From Lentibacillus populi (GTDB lineage: Bacteria; Bacillota; Bacilli; Bacillales; Amphibacillaceae), in assembly GCA_014642895.1 (NCBI GenBank), contig BMJD01000026.1, positions 1 to 61,503 on the forward strand: a stretch of DNA of 61,503 nucleotides, in the 5' to 3' direction. The position numbers and the translations under genes were made by a program. Under the pieces are notes generated by a model, which worked only from the letters and a program-made list of their open reading frames with translations, was not told where the DNA came from and did not search any database. The number at the start of each line of letters is the position of its first letter. Positions within the stretch are counted from its first letter, which is position 1. This document shows, piece by piece, positions 56,049 through 61,503 of this stretch.

Positions 56049-57338
56049 GGTGGATATGGAAGAAGTAACCGAGTTTTCAAATTACCTCAAAGTGTCCGCA
56101 GAAGAAACAAAAACAACCCTGGAAAACATTAAGTCGGGTATCAGTAAGATTCAAACAATGGATTCTTTTTCCGGAAAAGCAGCAGATCAGGCAAAAAATT
56201 ATTTTGCAGAAATTCATTTGACACTATTAGATGCCTTCATCAAATTATTCACAGACCTTCAGCAAAATTTAGAACAGCATATAGAGACTTTTTATACCAA
56301 CGTAGATACAAGCAGCGCTGCACGTATCCAAAGCAATTATTTGCTCGACCTGGAACAAGATATTGAAGAAATGTATGGGAAAATGGAGAATGTAAAACAA
56401 TCCATTAATGGAACCATTGATAATGTGGCCGATATTAGCAGTGCAATTAAACCTGATTTTAAGCCCGTTACAAGTATAAAAAATGATACGATTAAAACCA
56501 TAACAGATTTAGAAGAAAGCTTGCTTCCTTTACTCAACAGAAGAATAGACACCAAACAGAGGACTTATTGCATCAAATCCAAGTGACAATGGACAGAGCT
56601 GGAACGAAAAAAGGAGAAGCACGTTTTACAGATTATATGAGTACGTTAGCGTTTGAAGGGCTTCCAGTGTTAAAAGGTTACATCCAAACGTACCGGAGAG
56701 AAAATATGTTTAATGCAATGGGATTGCCTTATACTGAATTTGGTCATACCGTATCAAAGGAAAATTTTTATAATACGGAAGGTGCAGACGGTTCCGGAAT
56801 AGTAGAATGGAAAAAAAATAATATGGAGGTCAGTAGGGGTAAACGGGTTGATTATGACGGATTAGGCATTAATCCATCGACCATTGATCTAAAAGGTTAT
56901 GACGTTAATTACACCATGAAAGACGGTAATTTTATCATTTTTAAGGATAACCCTGATTTAAAATACTTCACGCAAAACGCCGAGCAGGGTGTAATTAATT
57001 ATTATGCAGCAAAAGGTACTTGGATAACGGCAAATTTTTTAGGAACATTGGCCGTTGGAAGAATCGGAAAGTATTCTGTTGATAAAATAAATACGATTAA
57101 AAACGTAGTAAATAAAATTAAAATAAATCCAAACGTAAAAGGGGTTGCAAAACACGGGGCATCTTATACGATTCAAGATAAAATACCAGTATGGAATAAG
57201 ATTGTTGGTACTTCTGTCCCTAAAATAGGTAGCAAAGAAGTTATCCTATACATTAGCGATAATGACGGCAAAACGTGGGATGGAAAGGTACGTTTTGAAG
57301 TACATGCGGACGGTGGTATAACCTCAAAAGAATTTTAG
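56038..57338 (+). pseudogene. LXG toxin gene broken by a one-base frameshift
   Basis: The ATG at 56038 follows GGGGGTGG. Frame one gives an LXG domain (HKVDMEEVTEFSNYLKVSAEE, FSGKAADQAKNYFAEIHLTLL, LLDLEQDIEEMYGKMENVKQS). It runs to RIDTK and then stops at 56586. The next frame resumes the same protein (TEDLLHQIQVTMDRAGTKKGEARFTDYM) and continues to 57338 with YTEFGHTVSKENFYNTEGADG and a C-terminal part ending DGKTWDGKVRFEVHADGG. One extra A in ACCAAACAG (56554-56562) would restore a ~433-residue protein. The toxin type is not recognised. It is either decayed or phase-variable. Confidence 0.75.
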
Positions 57339-57412
57339 TTAATATTTGATTGGTAAAGTGTTGAAAAGGTTTTACGATGAATTAGAATATAAATTTTAAT
57401 CGGGGTGGATAC

Positions 57413-57562
57413 ATGCCTACCATTAGTTTAATAATATTAGCTTTCCTGCTAGTACTGGCAGATAAATATATTGAAAAAGAAAAGCTATCAAAGAAAGATG
57501 TATTTATTAGATTTGTTTTATTATCTATTGTGTTAATTGGTGTTGAAAAGTTTTTATTTTAA
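57413..57562 (+). CDS. Small two-helix membrane protein, candidate immunity protein (49 aa)
   Basis: The ATG at 57413 follows GGGGTGG. The 49 codons encode helix one (PTISLIILAFLLVLADKY), a charged link (IEKEKLSKKDVF) and helix two (FVLLSIVLIGVEKFLF). It lies 75 bp after the broken LXG gene and just before a terminator, where an immunity gene is expected. Small hydrophobic immunity proteins protect against toxins acting at the membrane. No family is recognised. Confidence 0.6.
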   Translation: MPTISLIILAFLLVLADKYIEKEKLSKKDVFIRFVLLSIVLIGVEKFLF

Positions 57563-57579
57563 ATTGGATCACGAAGAGA

Positions 57580-57611
57580 GCAGGGGAAAATAAAAATCTC
57601 CTGCCTTTTTT
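57580..57611 (+). terminator. Intrinsic terminator of the second LXG locus
   Basis: GCAGGGGA pairs with TCTCCTGC (one G-U) and is followed by CTTTTTTATG. Confidence 0.8.
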
Positions 57612-57679
57612 ATGCCTAAACCAGGGTTCATTTATCAATAATAGGCAAACGCTCGTTCACCTAGATGCCTGAGTTTTAA

Positions 57680-57715
57680 GTAAATTACATATAACTTGTG
57701 TTATGCGTAATTTAC
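57680..57715. repeat. Imperfect palindrome carrying the right 16-bp inverted repeat
   Basis: GTAAATTACATATAAC (57680) and GTTATGCGTAATTTAC (57700) form a 36-bp imperfect palindrome. The right arm is the exact inverse of the sequence at 55008-55023. It could be a recombinase core site or a transposon end. Confidence 0.7.
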
Positions 57716-57760
57716 ATCTGGCTATCATTAATACCGAAAGGATGTGATTCTGTTCGAAAA

Positions 57761-57790
57761 TTGACAAGTCCGTTGTACCTACGGTAAAAT
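57761..57790 (+). promoter_or_regulatory. Candidate SigA promoter of the toxin-antitoxin module
   Basis: TTGACA and TAAAAT are 18 nt apart, about 110 bp upstream of the antitoxin start. The AT-rich stretch between them and the gene (ATCAAGTATTTACTTATC) contains a short palindrome that could be the operator for autoregulation. Confidence 0.55.
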
Positions 57791-57902
57791 ATAGATACTA
57801 ATATCAAGTATTTACTTATCATTATTAAGACTATTGCATATACTAATACCATCTGTCCCAATTAAGGTGGTGATGTATATGACTGATAAGGAGGATGAAA
57901 AA

Positions 57903-58100
57903 ATGCCAACGTCTACTCCATATAAGCAGTCTCCTAAAAGAGTGCGTGATGATGTTCAGAATCGCAAATTAAGAGCTATAGCTAACTCTATAGACTTTTC
58001 GAAGCTAGATAAAAAGGAATCTCTTTCTCTTGATGAATTTGGACGTGTAAAAATTGATCCTACCCACCCTGATTACAGATATTGGACGGAAGATGATTAA
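57903..58100 (+). CDS. Putative antitoxin of the PemK/MazF module
   Basis: This 65-residue protein is charged and probably partly disordered: PTSTPYKQSPKRVRDDVQNRKLRAIANSIDFSKLDKKESLSLDEFGRVKIDP, ending in an acidic YWTEDD tail. The ATG at 57903 is chosen for AAGGAGG at 8-nt spacing; an ATG at 57879 is also in frame. Its stop overlaps the toxin ATG by 1 bp, the usual antitoxin-first order. The short C-terminal acidic tail would bind the toxin. No standard AbrB or ribbon-helix-helix domain is visible. Confidence 0.7.
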   Translation: MPTSTPYKQSPKRVRDDVQNRKLRAIANSIDFSKLDKKESLSLDEFGRVKIDPTHPDYRYWTEDD

Positions 58101-58414
58101 TGGAACCAGGACATATATATAGACTTGATTTTCCTTATGAATTCGGACAGGGTTATAAAAATCGCCCTGTCCTTATTATTGTAGTAAACACGGATTATGG
58201 CAAAGCGGTGGGATTAAAAATAACGGGAAATGGAGATTATGAATTTCGTGAGGAAATAAAAAACAGTCCGGATTCAAACTTAACAAAACAATCATTTGTA
58301 CAATATGATCGATACAGTTACTTTGATAATCAAGCGTTAACTCCTGTAGGAAAACTAAGCGAAGACGATTTTAAAAATATTGTGCACCTATTCCTTCAAT
58401 ATCATCAGTTATAA
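58100..58414 (+). CDS. PemK/MazF-family toxin endoribonuclease
   Basis: This 104-residue protein has the family opening GHIYRLDFPYEFGQGYKNRPVLIIVVN, with the Arg-Pro of the catalytic loop. It continues with VGLKITGNGDYEFREEI, SFVQYDRYSYFDNQ and a final helix DDFKNIVHLFLQYH. PemK/MazF enzymes cut mRNA at short sequences. The variant K-N-R-P and the Y-D-R segment place it in a divergent PemK-like branch. It is cotranscribed with the upstream antitoxin gene. Confidence 0.8.
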   Translation: MEPGHIYRLDFPYEFGQGYKNRPVLIIVVNTDYGKAVGLKITGNGDYEFREEIKNSPDSNLTKQSFVQYDRYSYFDNQALTPVGKLSEDDFKNIVHLFLQYHQL

Positions 58415-58799
58415 GAATTAAATCTCGGCGTTGAAAAATGTCTGATAAGACAATGTTTAAGTGTCAACGATAGGTTGCCCCCTGGTACGCCTAGAACTAT
58501 CTTTACTATGGAAATCATTCTTTGACATACTTCTAGTCATTAGTTTATTTCTAGTAGCTGCAAAAATACTTTTAGCAATTGGAATCGAAACTTTATCAAA
58601 AAAATATAAATCAGAGTAAATCGAAAAGCCCCTGAGAGTTTCTTATAAGGGGGGCTTATTGGACAAACTCACTAATAAATCTAATCGTTGTAAATGCGCA
58701 TTTTCCTGACTGGACCCCAATATAGCGAACTAACATCTCAGTTGTTGTATAATATGCTAAACGGTTTCATACAAGAGAAATCCAAAATAATTAAGATAG
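58415..58799. other. Intergenic region with gene debris
   Basis: One frame near 58487-58619 reads WKSFFDILLVISLFLVAAK and then ILLAIGIETLSKKYKSE before a stop, as in the end of a small membrane protein, but it lacks a start. AAGCCCC/GGGGGCTT at about 58626-58660 forms a hairpin. A TATAAT at about 58748 may serve the next gene. Nothing else is recognised. Confidence 0.4.
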
Positions 58800-59411
58800 G
58801 TGGGGGTCTCCATTAAAAGATTTATTATATTTACTTTATGGGCTATAATATATTTAAAAACCCATTTCGGTGTACTTAGAAACCCCTATTTTATAATTCT
58901 AGTTGAAAACAATCAATTGCTTCTCAACATATTGTTTATAGTTATAATTTTGATAAGTTATTATCGTGATATTCTTGCATCCATTAAAAATATTAAGCTT
59001 AAAACAATATGTATTTATTCGTTAATTCCTGCAATTATACTATTATTTGGTAATTTACTTCTTTTATTTCTAATTTTTGATAGTTTGGTGCTAGAATCCT
59101 TCTCATTTAGCATTTTGTTTATTATTAATAGTTTGGTCATCGGTCCTATATATGAAGAATTTATCTATCGATTTATCTTCATCAATAATAACTGGCAAGT
59201 CAAAGTAAAATTAGCAGCCGTCATACTATCATCGTTAATCTTTACGTTTTCGCACGGAGTTTCTGTTGATGGAAATATTGCAATGCTGGTTCAATTTTTA
59301 ATGTTGGGAATCGGTTTGGGGATAATCTATATAAGAACTAACAATATTTTTTATTGCATATGCACACACTTTTTTTACAATAGCTTTGTACTTCTGATGT
59401 CACTTGTTTGA
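58800..59411 (+). CDS. CPBP family intramembrane metalloprotease-like protein
   Basis: This protein of about 200 residues has six or so helices. The CPBP (Abi/CAAX protease) motifs are present: EE-x3-R in GPIYEEFIYRFIFI, F-x3-H in FTFSHGVSVDG and a last motif in FYCICTHFFYNSF. In the family, Glu and His residues form the active site and several members give bacteriocin self-immunity. The GTG at 58800 has no clear ribosome site, while AGGTGGGGG precedes an ATT at 58815, so the start is uncertain. Confidence 0.8.
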   Translation: MGVSIKRFIIFTLWAIIYLKTHFGVLRNPYFIILVENNQLLLNILFIVIILISYYRDILASIKNIKLKTICIYSLIPAIILLFGNLLLLFLIFDSLVLESFSFSILFIINSLVIGPIYEEFIYRFIFINNNWQVKVKLAAVILSSLIFTFSHGVSVDGNIAMLVQFLMLGIGLGIIYIRTNNIFYCICTHFFYNSFVLLMSLV

Positions 59412-59521
59412 TAATAAAAAGATAAATATAACGAGGTTATTGACAGATCCAATTATAATCCATTTACTTTTCCCCTAGTCTCTGGTACTACCCCATACCT
59501 TGCTTTATATTTTATATAAAT

Positions 59522-59575
59522 AAAATAAGATCCGGGATGTTTTATATCTGAATTTTCTTGGATCTTATTTTCTTT
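59522..59575. terminator. Bidirectional intrinsic terminator
   Basis: AAAATAAGATCC pairs perfectly with GGATCTTATTTT (12 bp) across a 26-nt loop. T-rich sequence on both sides would serve the converging CPBP and secreted-protein genes. Confidence 0.78.
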
Positions 59576-59605
59576 AAACTAAGCAAGATATTTTCTGCTT
59601 ATTTA

Positions 59606-60103
59606 CTATTTAACCCGTGAATAACTCTTATATTTTACTTTCTGATTAAAAGTTTCAGTACGCACATAATACCCTGAATACTTGTCATAAACTTTCCAAG
59701 TAGATTTAAATTGACTTGTTACACGATATTCACGATATTTCCGACTCGTTGACTTTGCAATACCAATTCTGATAAAACCTCCACCTGCATTAACTCCGAA
59801 ACTCACTGTAGTACCTTTCGTTACTATCCCTAAATAAGTTTTCTTTTTGTTTTTTTCACTCCAACTAACATTTTTGTATAAATATCCTCCTGTTTGAGGA
59901 GAGATACCATTGTTGCCTGGTACATTAATTTTTGTACCAATAAGATTACTTTCTACAAATCTAGTTACTTCTGACTCACTATCAGAATATGTGTTAGGCG
60001 GTGTTGTTGGAGATATTTCTGAAGCGTGTGTAACTTCACCAGAAAACGAAAAAACAATTACACTCATCAAAACTGCTAAAACCCCTACTAAAACTTTTCT
60101 CAT
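59606..60103 (-). CDS. Secreted protein of unknown function
   Basis: This 165-residue protein has a Sec signal peptide (MRKVLVGVLAVLMSVIVFSF, cleavage likely after THA at residue 27). The mature part is basic at the C-terminus and rich in Lys, Tyr and Ser: YLYKNVSWSEKNKKKTYLGI, FGVNAGGGFIRIGIAKS, and WKVYDKYSGYYVRTETFNQKV. No domain is recognised. The alternating beta-type pattern suggests a small secreted beta-sheet protein, possibly bacteriocin-like, which is only a guess. AAGGAGTG precedes the ATG. Confidence 0.7.
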   Translation of the reverse strand: MRKVLVGVLAVLMSVIVFSFSGEVTHASEISPTTPPNTYSDSESEVTRFVESNLIGTKINVPGNNGISPQTGGYLYKNVSWSEKNKKKTYLGIVTKGTTVSFGVNAGGGFIRIGIAKSTSRKYREYRVTSQFKSTWKVYDKYSGYYVRTETFNQKVKYKSYSRVK

Positions 60104-60292
60104 ACTAACACTCCTTAAGAATATTGAAATAAGTAATCCTCAAATGGGTTCTTATTTCAAATTCAATTATATACTATTCTTTCAATTAATGAAAGCGTTT
60201 TCTAAATGGGTATAACCCTAAAAACCTGGGCGACAAATCTGGGGTACTATATAATCAACCAAGGGAACCCCGATGCAGGGTTCCCTTTATAA

Positions 60293-60646
60293 TTAACGTA
60301 ATAATTGTAGCACACCTTGGGGCTGCTGATTTGATTGGGCAAGCATTGCTTGAGCTGCTTGTGTAAGAATATTGTTCTTTGTGAATTCTATCATCTCTTT
60401 GGCCATATCGGTGTCCCTAATACGAGATTCAGCTGCTGTTAAGTTTTCTGATGATGCACCAAGGTTGTTAATCGTATGTTCTAAGCGGTTTTGTACAGCA
60501 CCTAATGAAGAACGCTGTGTCGATACTGTATTAATAGCTTTATCAATTTTTACAATTTCATTGTCAAAATTGAATGGTATATTTGATATCCATTTTGTAG
60601 AAATAGGACTAATACTTTCTTTTTTATTACTAAGATACGAACACAT
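60293..60646 (-). pseudogene. C-terminal fragment of flagellin
   Basis: Residues about 35-117 match the C-terminal D1/D0 helices of flagellin: IDKAINTVSTQRSSLGAVQNRLEHTINNL, then AAESRIRDTDMAKEMIEF and ILTQAAQAMLAQSNQQPQGVLQLL. The N-terminal D0/D1 helices needed for filament assembly are missing. In their place are about 34 residues of unrelated sequence starting MCSYLSNKKESISPIS. A GGGAACCC hairpin follows at about 60260-60287. It may be a donor fragment for flagellin variation, but is most likely a dead remnant. Confidence 0.85.
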
Positions 60647-60717
60647 GATCTTGAATATCGAATTGCGTTTTGCTATACTAATTTAAAACAATAAGATCGA
60701 GGGGGTTATTTAGGATC

Positions 60718-60804
60718 ATGAACCAAATTGCTAAGATTGCTGTCTCATCCATTAATTATTTATTTATGCAGCATGTAATGAACGATCATTGTGTATGTAA
60801 TTAA
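60718..60804 (+). CDS. Short hypothetical open frame (28 aa)
   Basis: The ATG at 60718 has GAGGGGG about 18 nt upstream and TAGGATC just before it. The 28 codons begin MNQIAKIAVSSINYLFMQHV and end in Cys-Val-Cys-Asn. It overlaps the next frame (60791) by 14 bp in another phase, so it may be the broken start of that gene. Confidence 0.3.
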   Translation: MNQIAKIAVSSINYLFMQHVMNDHCVCN

Positions 60805-61093
60805 TGATAAGGTGGAAGGAGAAATTTATACTTTTTTTAGTGTATTAGACGAATCGCAACATTCGTTGGAATTAGAGGAAATTTTATTATTCCTTTCCAG
60901 TTCTGTTTATGATGAGTTAAGGGATGGAACGTATTTAGATCATTATGATGTAAATGAATTAAAAGCGGAGATAAAAAATTCCATCTATATTATAATGGGT
61001 AGAGAAGTTGATTACATTGAGGATATTTATAATACTTGCATTGACAACATAGAACAGTCAGCGATGAACCATCTACATCCTATTGTGTTTTAA
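60791..61093 (+). CDS. Hypothetical acidic helical protein, possibly frameshifted at its start
   Basis: This protein of about 100 residues has no recognised family. It is acidic and helical: DKVEGEIYTFFSVLDESQHSLELEEILLFL, DELRDGTYLDHYDVNELKAEI and DYIEDIYNTCIDNIEQSAMNHL. The only starts are a GTG at 60791 with no ribosome site or internal codons. The preceding 28-codon frame with a better start suggests a lost base joined the two. Confidence 0.45.
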   Translation: MYVINDKVEGEIYTFFSVLDESQHSLELEEILLFLSSSVYDELRDGTYLDHYDVNELKAEIKNSIYIIMGREVDYIEDIYNTCIDNIEQSAMNHLHPIVF

Positions 61094-61128
61094 AGTTTGT
61101 TAATCTGATCGACTGCAAATCTATGAGC

Positions 61129-61165
61129 AAAGTACACCAACTAATTTAGCAGTGTACTTTGTTTG
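61129..61165. terminator. Bidirectional intrinsic terminator
   Basis: AAAGTACAC pairs perfectly with GTGTACTTT, followed on the plus strand by GTTTGTTTG. It separates two converging frames. Confidence 0.7.
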
Positions 61166-61406
61166 TTTGAGTAATAATAGCATGTAATTGTGAAACCGCA
61201 TTCTCAAGGGTTGTTTTGTTTTCAATAATATAATCGCACTTATATTTTACCTGGAGATCCATATGCAACCGGTCCATTCGCTTCTTAATCTCAGTGTCTG
61301 ACCTCTGTTGTTTTATCATCCGATTTTGAAGATCTTCTATATTTACATCAATAAAAATACTGATTGCTTCTGCATTTTTGTGAATGGGTTTCAATTTATT
61401 CTTCAT
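61146..61406 (-). pseudogene. C-terminal fragment of a guanylate kinase-like protein
   Basis: The frame gives AEAISIFIDVNIEDLQNRMIKQQRSDTEIKKRMDRLHMDL and then CDYIIENKTTLENAVSQLHAII. This corresponds to the lid and C-terminal helices of guanylate kinase-fold enzymes (I-F-I-x-x-x-x-x-x-L-x-x-R, then the Y-D-x-x-I-x-N segment). The P-loop and GMP-binding part are missing and nothing upstream supplies them. Probably a dead fragment. Confidence 0.6.
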
Positions 61407-61503
61407 ATCACTAGCGTTGCATTAATTATAACTAATAATAAAAAATGTTGGTAATGTTCAATTTTTAACTGTCTAGACAACAAAAAATCCTTTATAATGA
61501 ATA

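Noticed and set aside
56038-57338. Programmed frameshifting in the second LXG gene
   Set aside because: The site (ACCAAACAG) lacks a slippery heptamer and a following stimulatory structure; simple loss of a base is more likely.
58487-58619. Small membrane protein gene after the PemK/MazF module
   Set aside because: The hydrophobic frame has no start codon or ribosome site; described only as debris.

Overview
The window is a chromosome segment of a low-GC Gram-positive bacterium of the family Bacillaceae. It resembles the Virgibacillus/Oceanobacillus/Lentibacillus group. The evidence is gene order: purEKBCSQLFMNHD, yerA, yerB, yerC, pcrB, pcrA, ligA, camS, the proline genes, gatCAB, dagK and rlmCD follow the Bacillus subtilis order. 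Shine-Dalgarno sites are strong, TTG/GTG starts are common, intrinsic terminators follow most units, and LXG toxins of the type VII secretion system are present. Nearly all backbone genes lie on the minus strand. No rRNA, tRNA or CRISPR array was seen.

Layout. 1-2.4 kb: the 5' part of an IS66 element inserted into a serine recombinase gene that is now N-terminally truncated. 2.4-11.4 kb: rlmCD, a nucleotidyltransferase pair, dagK, gatCAB and a proline symporter preceded by a 36-codon membrane protein. 11.5-13.2 kb: an RNPP-type (NprR/PlcR-like) regulator followed at once by a 46-codon exported-peptide gene, a probable quorum-sensing pair. 13.2-21.6 kb: rocA, camS, ligA, pcrA, pcrB. 21.7-25.5 kb: an LXG toxin operon (YwqH-like, YwqI-like, LXG nuclease-like toxin, immunity protein) followed by a chimeric scar of LXG and ABC-ATPase fragments; it lies between yerC and pcrB. 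26-30 kb: yerC, yerB, yerA and two small membrane proteins. 30.4-35.1 kb: a cassette with a two-component system, a DJ-1/PfpI protein and two membrane proteins, flanked by about 145-bp direct repeats. 35.1-36.9 kb: a second two-component system. 37-50.2 kb: the complete de novo purine operon, with a guanine-type riboswitch, an intrinsic attenuator and two PurR boxes at its head. 50.4-54.3 kb: a yebE-type protein, a small heat-shock-like protein, YvrJ, DUF2922, a MOSC protein and msrA. 54.5-61.5 kb: an AT-rich accessory region with a second, frameshifted LXG locus bracketed by a 16-bp inverted repeat, a PemK/MazF module, a CPBP protease-like protein, a secreted protein, a flagellin fragment and a kinase fragment.

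Three features cut across this layout. First, a dispersed structured repeat of about 145-260 bp has three long copies and two short ones; its stems show compensatory base changes between copies. Second, three unrelated intergenic arrays (pcrB-pcrA, purE leader, near 52.6 kb) share a repeat period of 21 nt, exact in the second and almost exact in the third. Third, two long hairpins sit inside the pur operon in the purC-purB and purH-purD gaps. The accessory regions look like repeated insertion and decay between housekeeping blocks.
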